Shown: positions 47,809 through 56,947, counted from the stretch's first letter. The stretch is 64,000 nt of DNA from Microbacterium sp. RU33B (GCF_900155915.1 NZ_FTPO01000001.1:682001-746000); one strand, 5' to 3'. Notes: generated from the sequence alone by a model not told the origin. Program-made: numbers and translations.

Positions 47809-47827
47809 CCTTCAGATAGACTGAAGG
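47809..47827. promoter_or_regulatory. 7-bp inverted repeat centred on the DUF3817 -10 box
   Basis: CCTTCAG and CTGAAGG around ATAGA. It overlaps the -10 hexamer TAGACT (47817-47822) and stops 1 nt before the ATG at 47829. Candidate operator, or a hairpin at the 5' end. Confidence 0.5.
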
Positions 47828-47828
47828 A

Positions 47829-48293
47829 ATGTTCCGCACTCCTCTCACGCTGTTCCGCACGCTCGCGATCGCCGAAGCGATCTCGTGGACGCTGCTGATC
47901 AGCGGGCTGATCATCCGCGCGGTCTGGGACTTCCCGCTGGCGGTGACGATCGGCGGAGGCATCCACGGCTTCGTGTTCCTCTCCTACGGAGCCACGGCCA
48001 TCCTCGTCGCGAAGAACCAGCGGTGGCGTCCGGGTGCCACCGTGATCGCGATCGTCAGCGCCGTCATCCCGTACGCGACGATCCCGACCGAGCTGTGGCT
48101 CCACCGGTCCGGGCGGCTCGCAGGGGAGTGGCGCCTCACCGCGACCGACGACCCGCGCGACGCCGCGTGGCATGACCGCCTCATGCGCTGGTTCCTCCAC
48201 CGCCCGTGGGTGCTCGGCCTGCTCATCGCCGCCGCGGTCGTCCTGCTCTTCGTCGTGCTCCTGATCCTCGGCCCTCCGGGCGGTCGCGACTGA
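47829..48293 (+). CDS. DUF3817 family membrane protein
   Basis: 154 residues. The N-terminal [19 protein letters not shown] and [20 protein letters not shown] are the DUF3817 core, with four transmembrane helices in total and a cytoplasmic loop of about 30 residues before the last one. Function unknown. TAGACT lies 6 nt before the ATG. Confidence 0.88.
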   Translation: MFRTPLTLFRTLAIAEAISWTLLISGLIIRAVWDFPLAVTIGGGIHGFVFLSYGATAILVAKNQRWRPGATVIAIVSAVIPYATIPTELWLHRSGRLAGEWRLTATDDPRDAAWHDRLMRWFLHRPWVLGLLIAAAVVLLFVVLLILGPPGGRD

Positions 48294-48370
48294 CGACACC
48301 GGCCCTGGCGCACCCCGGGCTTCCGCGACACGATGGAGGCAGCACGCCGCATCGTCGCGGGGAGGTCCAC

Positions 48371-50440
48371 ATGGATGCCGCATCGCCTGTCACACATCGC
48401 ACGATCGCCGTGGTCGGGGGCAGCGGATCGGGCAAGACGACCCTCATCGAGGCGCTGCTCCATCGCGCGGGAGCCATCGCGCGGAAGGGGAGCGTCGAAC
48501 TCGGAACCACGGTCTGCGATCACGAACCCGAGGAGATCGCGCGTCACACCACCCTGGGCGTCTCGCTCGCCTACCTCACCTGGACGACCGAGGAGGAGAC
48601 CGTCGGCGCGCTGACGCTCGTCGACGCACCGGGGCATCCCGACTTCGCCGGCGCACTCGACACGGCGCTGTCGATCGCCGACCTCGCGCTGGTCGCGGTC
48701 AGCGCCGTGGACGGAGTGTCGGCCGGCACGAAGGCCGCGTGGGCGGCGGCTGAGGCGGCCGGAGTGCCGCGCATGATCGTCGTCACCCAGGAGGACCGAG
48801 CGCGCGCCGACTTCCGCCGGGTGCTGCAGCAGCTCCGCGACACCTTCGGCGGGCACGTGCTGCCGATCGAGCTCCCCGTCGGCGAAGAAGCCGATTTCCA
48901 CGGGATCGCCGACATCCTCAGCGAACACGCCCTCGTGTACGACGACGCCGGTCATCACCACGAGGAGGCGATCCCGGCCGATCTGGCGGAGGAGGAGCGC
49001 CGGCTGCACCGGGATGCGACCGAGGAGATCGTGTCGCACGACGACGCACAGCTCGAGGCCTACCTCGACGGGAGGGAGCCGAGCGCGCGAGCGCTCGAGC
49101 GGACCCTGGCCGCAGAGGTCGCGGCCGGCACGGCGGTCCCCGTGCTGCTCTGCTCGGCGTATTCCGAGACGGGCATAGACCGCGTCGCCGACCTGCTCCT
49201 GGAGCTCGCACCGGCACCCGGCGATCGCGACGGACGCATCGTGATCGGAGTGGATGCCGAGGGCGACGGTGGCTCCTCGCACGCGGTGTCGACGGATGCC
49301 TCCGGCGACACGCTCGTCCATGTGTTCCACACGGTGGCCGACCCGTTCGTCGGTCAGATCGCGATGATCAAGGTGCTCTCCGGCCTGCTCCGGCCGGGCG
49401 ACCGCCTGCACAACGCGACGACGGGAACGGAGGAGCGGATGCCGGCCCTCTTCCGACTGCGCGGTTCTGAGCATCTTCCCGCCGATGCCCTCCGCGCCGG
49501 AGACGTCGGCGCGGTCGCCAAGCTCGCCGGCTCGCCGTCCGGCTCCCTGCTGTGGACGCGGGCACAGACGGGTGCCCGCCCGCGGCGGCATCCGCTCCGG
49601 CATCCGGTCTACGCCGTGGCACTGGAACCCGTCTCGCAGTCCGACGATGCGAAGCTGTCGACCGCGCTCGCCCGGCTCGTCGCCGACGACCCGACGCTCG
49701 TCGTCGACCGCACCGGCAACGCCACGATCCTGCGCGGGCTCGGCGACACGCACGTGGCGGTCGCGGTGGAGCGCCTCGCGCGGGTGCTCGGCGTCCACGT
49801 CACGACGTCGGCGGCGCCCGTCGCCTTCCGCGAGACCATCGCGGGACCCGCGGAGGCCGAGGGCAAGCTGAAGAAGCAGTCGGGTGGCCACGGCCAGTTC
49901 GCCGATGTGCACCTGCTCGTGTCGCCGCTCGCCGCCGGGGGAGGATTCGAGTTCGTCGACGCCACCGTCGGCGGCTCCGTGCCGAAGGCGTACGTCCCCG
50001 CCGTCGAACGCGGGGCGAGGGAGGCCCTCGCCGCGGGCGGCCCGCAGGGCCATCCCGTCGTGGACGTGCGGGTGGAGCTCCGGGGCGGCAGAGCCCACTC
50101 GGTCGATTCCTCCGAGATGGCGTTCCGCACCGCGGCATCCCTCGGAGTGAAGGCGGCCCTCGTGCAGGCAGGCACGGTGCTGCTCGAGCCCGTGTCGGCG
50201 GTGACCGTGACCGTGCCGAGCCACCTGCAGGGGCCGGTGCTCACGGATCTGTCCGGTCGCCGCGGTCGGGTGAGCGGGACCGAGACCACCGACGACGGCG
50301 CGGCGCGGATCCTGGCGACCGTGCCGGATGCCGAGCTCGCGCACTACGTCCTCGACCTGCGCTCGCTCACCGGCGGCGAGGCCGAGCTGACGATCGCGCC
50401 CGATCGGTACGAGCGCGCTCCGCACGGCGCCGGGGGCTGA
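48371..50440 (+). CDS. Elongation factor G-like GTPase (EF-G2 type)
   Basis: 689 residues with the full EF-G domain order. P-loop GGSGSGKT at 16-23; G3 DAPGH at 85-89. The G4 motif, normally N/TKxD, reads TQED at 139-142, so the guanine-contacting Lys is lost. Domain IV loop and the C-terminal domain V are present (KKQSGGHGQFADV, then SHLQGPVLTDLSGRRGRV). Resembles mycobacterial EF-G2, a paralogue reported not to act as a translocase; the role here is unknown. GGGGAGG precedes the ATG by 5 nt. The canonical fusA must be elsewhere. Confidence 0.88.
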   Translation: MDAASPVTHRTIAVVGGSGSGKTTLIEALLHRAGAIARKGSVELGTTVCDHEPEEIARHTTLGVSLAYLTWTTEEETVGALTLVDAPGHPDFAGALDTALSIADLALVAVSAVDGVSAGTKAAWAAAEAAGVPRMIVVTQEDRARADFRRVLQQLRDTFGGHVLPIELPVGEEADFHGIADILSEHALVYDDAGHHHEEAIPADLAEEERRLHRDATEEIVSHDDAQLEAYLDGREPSARALERTLAAEVAAGTAVPVLLCSAYSETGIDRVADLLLELAPAPGDRDGRIVIGVDAEGDGGSSHAVSTDASGDTLVHVFHTVADPFVGQIAMIKVLSGLLRPGDRLHNATTGTEERMPALFRLRGSEHLPADALRAGDVGAVAKLAGSPSGSLLWTRAQTGARPRRHPLRHPVYAVALEPVSQSDDAKLSTALARLVADDPTLVVDRTGNATILRGLGDTHVAVAVERLARVLGVHVTTSAAPVAFRETIAGPAEAEGKLKKQSGGHGQFADVHLLVSPLAAGGGFEFVDATVGGSVPKAYVPAVERGAREALAAGGPQGHPVVDVRVELRGGRAHSVDSSEMAFRTAASLGVKAALVQAGTVLLEPVSAVTVTVPSHLQGPVLTDLSGRRGRVSGTETTDDGAARILATVPDAELAHYVLDLRSLTGGEAELTIAPDRYERAPHGAGG

Positions 50441-50455
50441 AGGCCGGCGCGGGGC

Positions 50456-50461
50456 TACGAT
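50456..50461 (+). promoter_or_regulatory. Putative leaderless -10 of the winged-helix gene
   Basis: TACGAT, 7 nt before the ATG at 50469. Confidence 0.5.
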
Positions 50462-50468
50462 GAAACGC

Positions 50469-50882
50469 ATGCGCGAGCGCCCGCCTTTCAGTCCGGTCAT
50501 CTCGCTGTTGACGATCTCCTCCGTGTGGGACGCGCGTCTCAGCGCGGCGCTGAAGGACCTCAGCCTCACGACGCGGAAGTACGGTCTTCTCGCCCACGTG
50601 CAGGGCACGCCGGGCATCTCCTTCTCCGAGCTCGCGCGCAGGTCGCAGATCACGGTGCAGACGGCGCACGCCGCCGTGCGCACGCTCGTGGATGAAGGAC
50701 TCGTCGCCGATTCGACCGCGCACGCGGGGGCGGCATCCGATCTGCGGGTCACCGCGAAGGGCGAGCGCACTCTGGCCGAAGCCCAGAGGCGGCTCGACGA
50801 GCTCGACGCGACCTTCGCCTCCGGCGTGCCCCATCTCTCCAGCGCGCTCCACGGCCTCCACGAAGAGCCGTTCGGCTTCTAG
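50469..50882 (+). CDS. MarR-like winged-helix DNA-binding protein
   Basis: 137 residues. The central helix-turn-helix (GISFSELARRSQITVQTAHAAVRTLVDEGLV in outline, residues about 50-80) and following wing (LRVTAKGERTLAEAQRRLDEL) match the MarR layout, though it lacks a distinctive ligand pocket. The ATG at 50469 was chosen over one at 50460, which overlaps the -10 box. Target genes are unknown; the broken membrane gene 62 bp downstream is one candidate. Confidence 0.78.
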   Translation: MRERPPFSPVISLLTISSVWDARLSAALKDLSLTTRKYGLLAHVQGTPGISFSELARRSQITVQTAHAAVRTLVDEGLVADSTAHAGAASDLRVTAKGERTLAEAQRRLDELDATFASGVPHLSSALHGLHEEPFGF

Positions 50883-50944
50883 CCCGCCGATTCCCCCGCC
50901 CGGCGATCGGACGGTTCGTCGGCTGTGCGGGGCAGACTGGCGGG

Positions 50945-51858
50945 GTGACGTCCGCCAGCACTTCCCTCCAGCGCACCTACCGCTATGTGCGACTCTCGCT
51001 CGTCGGCGTCGTGGTGCTGATCTCGACGTCGATCGCGGCCTACATGATCGGCACCGGTCCGCTCGGCTCGGTGAGCGCGGCGTACTACACCGCCGCGGGA
51101 GCGATCTTCGTCGGCGGGATCTTCGCGGTCGCTCTGGCCCTGTTGGCCCTGTCCGGACACAGCTACGGGCAGGTGTCGCTCGATCTCGCCGCGATCGTCG
51201 CGCCGCTGATCGCGATCGTGCCGGCACCTGTGTTCGCGGGTGATGTGCCGGGCATCGCGCTCGACTGCGGATCCGCGGGGAGCCGTGCATCCCGCCGGAA
51301 TTCGTGCCCGCGGTGCACAACGGCGTGACGGCGCTCATCGCCACGGCTGTGGTCGGCTGGGTCACGGCCCTCGTCCTGGCCCTCGTGCAGCGCACGTTCT
51401 CGCGGCGCACGGCGTGGTCGCTCGTCGTGTCCGGGGCGATCATCGTCGTCGTCACGGTGTGGTGGCAGCTCTCCACCGAGACGTTCCTGCGCTCGGGACA
51501 CGTCGTGGCGGCCGCATCCTTCTTCGCCTTCATCGCCGTCGCGGCCCTGGCCTCAGCGGTCGACGCGGGTCGTGCACAGCGCTCCGGGTATCGCGGCGCG
51601 TACTTCGCGATCGCGGGCGGGATCGTCGCGGTGCTCCTCGCGCTGCTCGGCGTGATCGTGGCCGGTTTCTTCGGCGCCGGCGTGCCAGACGTGGGGGGCC
51701 TGTCGCCGGTCTTCCTCGGGGAGGCGGTCGCCCTCCTGCTGTTCGCGGCGTTCTGGACCGTGCAGACGGTCGAGACGTGGAACGACCCCGACCCGTCCTT
51801 CCGTTCCGGCGCTCCGGGCAACCGACTGTCCGCGGCCTCTGGCAGAGTCGACGCATGA
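50945..51858 (+). pseudogene. Polytopic membrane protein gene with a 1-nt frameshift
   Basis: The first frame from the GTG at 50945 gives three or four transmembrane helices up to DVPGIALDCGS. The second frame, from about 51275, continues with GEPCIPPEFVPAVHNGVTAL and four more helices to the stop at 51858. One missing base in 51269-51276 explains the break; restoring it gives about 304 residues. The stop overlaps the start of the next gene (ATGA), as in an intact operon, so the change is either recent or a sequence error. Family not recognised. Confidence 0.75.
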
Positions 51859-52739
51859 CCCGCGTCGGCGCGATCTTCTGCCCCTACCCCCAGCCGCCCG
51901 AGAATCTGCGCGATGCCGCGCGCTCCGCGGAGGCATCCGGCGTCGACGAGCTCTGGCTCTGGGAGGACTGCTTCCGCTCGTCCGCGTTCGCCGCGGCGGG
52001 CGCGGCTCTCGCGTGGACCGATCGACTGAAGATCGGCATCGGCATCGCGCCCATGCCGATGCGCAACGTCGCCGCCACCGCGATGGAGATCGCGACGATC
52101 GACCGCATGTTCCCGGGTCGCCTGCTGCCCGGTGTCGGGCACGGCGTCCTGCCGTGGATGGGTCAGATCGGCGCACGCGTGTCGTCGCCGCTCACGCTCA
52201 TGCGGGAGTACGTCCCGGCACTGCGCGCACTCCTCGCCGGAGACGAGCAGAACATCGCCGGACGCTACGTCACCCTCGACGGCGTACGGCTCGACTGGCC
52301 GCCCTCCGCCGCTCCGCTGGTCTACGCGGCCGCCGAGGGCCCGAAGACGCTCGCGCTCAGCGGAGAGGTCGCCGACGGCACGGTGCTGGACAGCCGGCAC
52401 ACCGTCGGCGAGATCGCCGCGTCGGTCAGCACCATCCGCGCCGCGCGCACGGCCGCGGGCCGCGCGGGCGCGCCCGACATCGTCGCGTATCTTCTGACGG
52501 CCTTCGGACCGGATGCCGAGGCCCGCGTGCTGGCCGACATCGCCGAGCAGTCGCCCGACGCGGTCCCGGACGATGCGCTCGACCGGGCCGCGGTCGGAGA
52601 CCCCGGCGCGGTGGCCGACGTCGTCCGCCGATTCGCGGAGGCGGGCGTCGACCACGTCGTGCTGCTGCCGACTCGCGACGCCGATCTGCCCGAGTTCTTC
52701 GCCGCGACGGGCGACGTCACGCGGCTCGTGGCCTCGTGA
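51855..52739 (+). CDS. Luciferase-like (LLM) flavin-dependent oxidoreductase
   Basis: 294 residues, TIM-barrel fold of the F420- or FMN-dependent luciferase-like group. Typical segments are GVDELWLWEDCF, LKIGIGIAPMPMRN, DRMFPGRLLPGVGHG and PSAAPLVYAAAEGPKTLALSG. Coenzyme F420 use is plausible in an actinobacterium but not provable by eye. It overlaps the broken membrane gene upstream (ATGA) and the DoxX-like gene downstream (GTGA), a three-gene coupled operon. Confidence 0.9.
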   Translation: MTRVGAIFCPYPQPPENLRDAARSAEASGVDELWLWEDCFRSSAFAAAGAALAWTDRLKIGIGIAPMPMRNVAATAMEIATIDRMFPGRLLPGVGHGVLPWMGQIGARVSSPLTLMREYVPALRALLAGDEQNIAGRYVTLDGVRLDWPPSAAPLVYAAAEGPKTLALSGEVADGTVLDSRHTVGEIAASVSTIRAARTAAGRAGAPDIVAYLLTAFGPDAEARVLADIAEQSPDAVPDDALDRAAVGDPGAVADVVRRFAEAGVDHVVLLPTRDADLPEFFAATGDVTRLVAS

Positions 52740-53128
52740 GCGGCCTCCGAACGGCCGCGCGCTGGGTGCTCGCGGGGCTCCTCCTCGTCGCCGGCCTCGG
52801 TCATTTCACATGGGGGCGGCGCGGGTTCCGCATCGTCGTGCCCGACTGGGCCGTGCGCGTCCTCCGCCTCGACAAAGACGCGATCGTCGTCGCCTCGGGA
52901 GCGGTGGAGATCCTGCTGGGAGCTGCCCTCGTCGCGCTTCCCCGCGAGCGGCGCACGATCGGGTGGGCGGTCGCGGCGTTCTTCGTCGCGGTGCTTCCCG
53001 GCAACGTGCACCAGTGGCGCACGAAGCGATCGGTGCCGGGGCTCGACACCGACGCCAAGCGTCTGGCGCGGCTCTTCCTGCAGCCGTTGCTCGTCGCGTG
53101 GGCGCTGTGGAGCACGGCTCGGCGCTGA
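52736..53128 (+). CDS. DoxX-like membrane protein, copy 1
   Basis: 130 residues, four hydrophobic helices, DoxX/DUF4267-like small membrane protein. Markers shared with the second copy at 57126 are RWVLAGLLLVAGLGHFTW, VPDW, DKDAIVVASG, VALPRERR, AAFFVAVLPGN and RLFLQPLLVAWALWST. GTG start inside the stop of the LLM gene (GTGA), so it depends on upstream translation. Redox or quinone-linked functions have been proposed for DoxX relatives; not established here. Confidence 0.86.
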   Translation: MSGLRTAARWVLAGLLLVAGLGHFTWGRRGFRIVVPDWAVRVLRLDKDAIVVASGAVEILLGAALVALPRERRTIGWAVAAFFVAVLPGNVHQWRTKRSVPGLDTDAKRLARLFLQPLLVAWALWSTARR

Positions 53129-53130
53129 GG

Positions 53131-53538
53131 TCAGGCGCGTCGGCTCCGCATCGCCCGGGTGTGGGCGGTTCCGTCGTCGGACGCGAGCCTGGCGTACTCG
53201 GCAGACTCGCGGGGGACGAGCGCGACGCGCCCTTCGGCATCGTGGTGGATGCCCCACCCGTAGCGCTTGCCGAGGGGCGAGGAGCGCAGGCACGGCTGGC
53301 CCTTCGAGAAGAACGCCGCGCGGGCGGCCTCCTGGTCTCCATCTGCGATGCCGGCACGGCGCGCATGGGTCTCGAAGACGACGTCGTCGGAGGTGAGAGC
53401 GTACGGCCGCTCGGCGATGAGCTCGTAGTGCAGCTGAGCGATCGTCGGCTCGTCTTTTGCCGGCGGCTCGACGGCGTGGTCGATCGGGCAGTCGTCGGCC
53501 ACCTCGATGAACGTGGCGTGATAGTTCGTCGTGTGCAC
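53131..53538 (-). CDS. DUF6157 family protein
   Basis: 135 residues. MHTTNYHATFIEVADDCPID at the start, YALTSDDVVFETHARR in the middle, and FFSKGQPCLRSSPLGKRYGW, then ending AMRSRRA, are the conserved blocks I recognise for DUF6157. Function unknown. GTG at 53538 with TAGCCT 6 nt upstream. Convergent with copy 1 of the DoxX-like gene (2 bp apart). Confidence 0.86.
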   Translation of the reverse strand: MHTTNYHATFIEVADDCPIDHAVEPPAKDEPTIAQLHYELIAERPYALTSDDVVFETHARRAGIADGDQEAARAAFFSKGQPCLRSSPLGKRYGWGIHHDAEGRVALVPRESAEYARLASDDGTAHTRAMRSRRA

Positions 53539-53544
53539 GGGGAG

Positions 53545-53550
53545 AGGCTA
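53545..53550 (-). promoter_or_regulatory. Putative leaderless -10 of the DUF6157 gene
   Basis: TAGCCT on the minus strand, 6 nt before the GTG at 53538. Confidence 0.6.
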
Positions 53551-53630
53551 CGCCCCGCGGGCGACATCGGCTCGGCGAGGCGGCTGTCAAGACCTGCTTC
53601 GGTGTCGGAGGCGGCTGGCACAATCGGGGC

Positions 53631-55160
53631 ATGCTCCTCGCAGACGTCGTCGACACCGTCGAGGTGGTGAGCGCGACGCGCTCACGTCTGGCGAAGATCG
53701 CGGCGCTGTCGGCGCTGCTGACGCGACTCGAGCCCGACGAGGTGCCCGTGGTCGTCGGGTTCCTCACCGCCAGTCCTCGTCAGGGGCGGCTGGGCGTCGG
53801 CTGGCGCACGCTCACCACGATCGACGCAGCCCCGGCCGCCGACCCGACGCTCACCGTGAGCGACGTCGATGCCGCGCTGGATCGCCTGGCGGAGGCATCC
53901 GGAGCAGGATCCCAGGCCGAGCGCTCCGCGACGCTGCGCGCTCTCGCCGCGCGCGCGACCGCGCGGGAGTGGGACTTCGTTGCGCGGGTCATGATCGGCG
54001 AGCTGCGCACGGGCGCGCTCGAGGGCGTACTGCTCGATGCCGTCGCGAAAGCCGCCGACCGGCCGCCCGCGGTCGTCCGGCGCGCGGCGATGCTCTCGGG
54101 CGACCTCGGAGCGACCGCGCGGCTCGCGCTCACCGGCACGGCCGACGACCTCGCGGAGGTCGGTCTCGTCGTGGGCCGTCCGGTCATGCCGATGCTCGCC
54201 TCGACCGCGGCCACGGCGGCCGAGGCGGTCTCGACCGTCGGCGAGGCGTCCGTGGAGTACAAGCTCGACGGCGCCCGCATCCAGGTGCACCGCGACGGCG
54301 ACGACGTCCGCGTGTACACGCGCAACCTGGCCGACATCACGCACCGCGTGCCCGAGCTGGTCGAGATCGTGCGCACGCTCGACGGCGATCGACTGATCCT
54401 CGACGGCGAGACGCTGTCGCTCGATGAAGACGGCGCGCCCCGGGCCTTCCAAGACACGATGGGGCGCTTCGGCGCCGACGCGGCATCCGCTCTGCTCCTG
54501 CGCCCCTGGTTCTTCGACCTGCTCCACGTCGACGGGCGCGATCTGCTCGATGAGCCCCTGCGCACCCGGCGCGCCGAACTGGTGCGGGTCGCGGGCGAGT
54601 GGGTCATGCCGGGTGTCGAGACCTCCGACCCGGATGCTGCCGAGGCCCTGTCGGTCGAGGCGCTCGCTCACGGCCACGAAGGCGTCGTGGTCAAAGCGCT
54701 CGATGCGCCGTACGCGGCGGGTCGCCGCGGATCGTCGTGGATCAAGGTCAAGCCGGTGCTCACGTACGACCTGGTCGTGCTCGCCGTCGAACCCGGCTCC
54801 GGCAGACGCGAGGGCCTGCTGTCGAACCTCCACCTCGGCGCGCGCGATGCGACCGGCGAGTTCGGCGGTGGGTACGTCATGGTCGGGAAGACGTTCAAGG
54901 GGCTCACCGACGAGCTCCTGCGGTGGCAGACCGCGCATTTCCCGACGATCGAGTCGCGGCGCACGGCATCCGCCCTCTTCGTCGAGCCGATCACCGTCGT
55001 CGAGATCGCGATCGACGGTGTGCAGCGTTCCACGAGATATCCGGGCGGCCTCGCACTGCGCTTCGCGCGTGTGAAGGCCTACCGGCCGGACAAGCGGCCC
55101 GACGAGGCCGACACGATCCAGGCGCTGCGCACGCTGCTGCCGGGCGGGGGAGAGCAGTGA
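53631..55160 (+). CDS. ATP-dependent DNA ligase
   Basis: 509 residues in three parts: an N-terminal alpha-helical DNA-binding domain, the adenylation domain with nucleophile K211 in EYKLDGARIQVH, and a C-terminal OB fold (PGSGRREGLLSNLHLGARD, then FVEPITVVEIAIDGVQRS). VKALDAPYAAGRRGSSWIKVK is the nucleotidyl-transfer motif V region. It resembles mycobacterial LigB and archaeal ligases, an accessory repair ligase beside the essential NAD-dependent LigA. CACAAT lies 6 nt before the ATG. Confidence 0.94.
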   Translation: MLLADVVDTVEVVSATRSRLAKIAALSALLTRLEPDEVPVVVGFLTASPRQGRLGVGWRTLTTIDAAPAADPTLTVSDVDAALDRLAEASGAGSQAERSATLRALAARATAREWDFVARVMIGELRTGALEGVLLDAVAKAADRPPAVVRRAAMLSGDLGATARLALTGTADDLAEVGLVVGRPVMPMLASTAATAAEAVSTVGEASVEYKLDGARIQVHRDGDDVRVYTRNLADITHRVPELVEIVRTLDGDRLILDGETLSLDEDGAPRAFQDTMGRFGADAASALLLRPWFFDLLHVDGRDLLDEPLRTRRAELVRVAGEWVMPGVETSDPDAAEALSVEALAHGHEGVVVKALDAPYAAGRRGSSWIKVKPVLTYDLVVLAVEPGSGRREGLLSNLHLGARDATGEFGGGYVMVGKTFKGLTDELLRWQTAHFPTIESRRTASALFVEPITVVEIAIDGVQRSTRYPGGLALRFARVKAYRPDKRPDEADTIQALRTLLPGGGEQ

Positions 55161-55768
55161 GCCAGATCGAACTGGAGTACGCGAGTTTCGGAGCGCCGCA
55201 GGCGGAACGGCTCGTGCTCGTGCTGCGCGAAGGGGCTCTCGCGACGATCGACCCCGACGCCGCGATCACCCAGCGTCGCGACGTGCGCGTCGTCGGCGTG
55301 CGCGTCACCGACGACGAGGTCGCCGAGCCGGGCGGGTACCGCGGGCAGTCTCCGGCCGCAGTGACGGTGGGGGCGCTCGTCGAGCTCGCGCGCAGTGTGC
55401 TGCTCGAAGGCTCGTTCGCCGTGGTCGGCGTCGGCGTCACCGGAGAGCTCGCGGTGCGGCTCGCCCTCGCGCTGCCCGAACGCGTCGACCGGCTCGTGCT
55501 GGTGGCCGTGCCGGCACCCACCACCCCGCTCGATCGCGACGACGGCGAAGACCTGCTCGCGGGCGTGCAGGCGAAGACGCTCATCCTGAACGGGCAGAAG
55601 GATCCGGATGCCGCGGCCGCCGCCGCGGAGTGGCATCGCGCGCACATCGCCTCCGCCCGGGTGGAGATGGTGCCCGCGGTCGGTGCCGTCGACACTCGTC
55701 TGGCGCTGGGGACCGTCTGGGAGCGCGTGCTGTCGTTCACCGCACCGCGGACCGCGCGACGCGCCTGA
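55157..55768 (+). CDS. Alpha/beta-hydrolase-like protein without a nucleophile serine
   Basis: 203 residues. The order of strands, VGVGVTGELAVRLALALPERVDRLVLVAVP and KTLILNGQKDPDA, follows an alpha/beta hydrolase, but the elbow G-x-S-x-G reads GVGVTG, so the serine is missing. Probably non-catalytic or using other chemistry. GTG overlaps the ligase stop (GTGA) with GGGGAG upstream, so it is translated with the ligase. Confidence 0.75.
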   Translation: MSQIELEYASFGAPQAERLVLVLREGALATIDPDAAITQRRDVRVVGVRVTDDEVAEPGGYRGQSPAAVTVGALVELARSVLLEGSFAVVGVGVTGELAVRLALALPERVDRLVLVAVPAPTTPLDRDDGEDLLAGVQAKTLILNGQKDPDAAAAAAEWHRAHIASARVEMVPAVGAVDTRLALGTVWERVLSFTAPRTARRA

Positions 55769-55843
55769 AGTCCGAGCCCGGATGCCGCGCGCATAGCCCG
55801 ACACGACGGCGCCCGACGGCGCGCCCGACGGCGACCGACCGGT

Positions 55844-55881
55844 TTGACACCGACGCGCTCACGGGTGTGCAATATATTGCA
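55844..55881 (+). promoter_or_regulatory. acdS promoter with palindromic operator
   Basis: TTGACA (55844-55849) is a perfect -35. The 14-bp perfect palindrome TGCAATATATTGCA (55868-55881) begins 18 nt later, its first six bases (TGCAAT) being the likely -10, so a protein bound there would block the promoter. GGGTG and CACCC flank it imperfectly. Confidence 0.7.
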
Positions 55882-55924
55882 TGTCACCCATACGGGTGCT
55901 CGCATCGAGAACCCGGAGACGCCC

Positions 55925-56947
55925 ATGACCCTCGCCGACTTCCCCCGCCACTCGCTCATGTTCGGGCCGAGCCCGATCCACCCGCTCGATCGCCTCTCGG
56001 CCCACCTCGGCGGCGCGCGAGTCTGGGCGAAGCGCGAAGACGTCTCCAGCGGGCTCGCCTACGGCGGCAACAAGGTGCGCAAGCTCGAGTACTTCGTGCC
56101 CGAAGCACTCGCACAGGGCGCCGACACTCTGGTGTCGATCGGCGGCGTGCAGTCCAACCACACCCGGCAGGTGGCCGCGGTCGCCGCTCACCTGGGGCTG
56201 AAGGCCGTGCTGGTGCAGGAGCAGTGGGTGGACTGGCCGGATGCCGTCAACGACCGCGTCGGCAACATCATGCTCTCCCGCCTGATGGGAGCCGACGTGC
56301 GGCTGTCGTCTGCCGGCTTCGACATCGGCTTCCGCGATTCGTGGAAGGACGCGATCGCCGACGTCGAGGCATCCGGCGGCACGCCCTATGCGATTCCTGC
56401 AGGAGCATCCGACCACCGTCTCGGCGGGCTCGGCTTCGCGCGGTGGGCACACGAGGTGAAGGCCCAGGAAGAGCAGCTCGGCGTGTTCTTCGACACGATC
56501 GTGGTCTGCACCGTCACCGGGTCCACGCACGCCGGCATGATCGCGGGCTTCGCCGATCTCCTGGAGAACTTCGGCGACCGCCCCCGTCGGGTCATCGGCA
56601 TCGACGCGTCGGCGACGATCGAGAAGACCCGCGATCAGGTGTCGCGGATCGCCCGCCGCACCGCGGAGCTCATCGGCGTCGGGCGCGAGCTGCGCGACGA
56701 CGAGATCACCGTGCTCGAGGGCTGGGCCGGCGACAAGTACGGCATCCCGGTCGAGTCCACCGATGCCGCCATGTACCTCACGGGCCGCCTCGAGGGCGTC
56801 ATCCTCGACCCCGTCTACGAGGGCAAGTCGATGGCCGGACTCATCGACCTCGTGAGCTCGCACGACATCCCGAAGGACTCGAACGTGCTCTATGCGCACC
56901 TCGGCGGCCAGCCGGCACTCAACGCGTACAGCGGTCGGTACCACTGA
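55925..56947 (+). CDS. acdS: 1-aminocyclopropane-1-carboxylate deaminase
   Basis: PLP enzyme, 340 residues, opening ACC to 2-oxobutyrate and ammonia; it lets plant-associated bacteria use the ethylene precursor. The PLP lysine is K50 in [13 protein letters not shown]77 lies in [10 protein letters not shown]. The pair that separates true ACC deaminase from D-cysteine desulfhydrase, Tyr-Glu, is present as Y298-E299 in PVYEGKSM, and the conserved Leu is in [18 protein letters not shown] is just before the ATG. Monocistronic: strong operator before it and terminator after it. Confidence 0.9.
   Translation: MTLADFPRHSLMFGPSPIHPLDRLSAHLGGARVWAKREDVSSGLAYGGNKVRKLEYFVPEALAQGADTLVSIGGVQSNHTRQVAAVAAHLGLKAVLVQEQWVDWPDAVNDRVGNIMLSRLMGADVRLSSAGFDIGFRDSWKDAIADVEASGGTPYAIPAGASDHRLGGLGFARWAHEVKAQEEQLGVFFDTIVVCTVTGSTHAGMIAGFADLLENFGDRPRRVIGIDASATIEKTRDQVSRIARRTAELIGVGRELRDDEITVLEGWAGDKYGIPVESTDAAMYLTGRLEGVILDPVYEGKSMAGLIDLVSSHDIPKDSNVLYAHLGGQPALNAYSGRYH

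Noticed and set aside
55805..55835. Tandem CCCGACGGCG-like units before the acdS promoter
   Set aside because: Only about three short, GC-rich units; ordinary low-complexity sequence for this composition.
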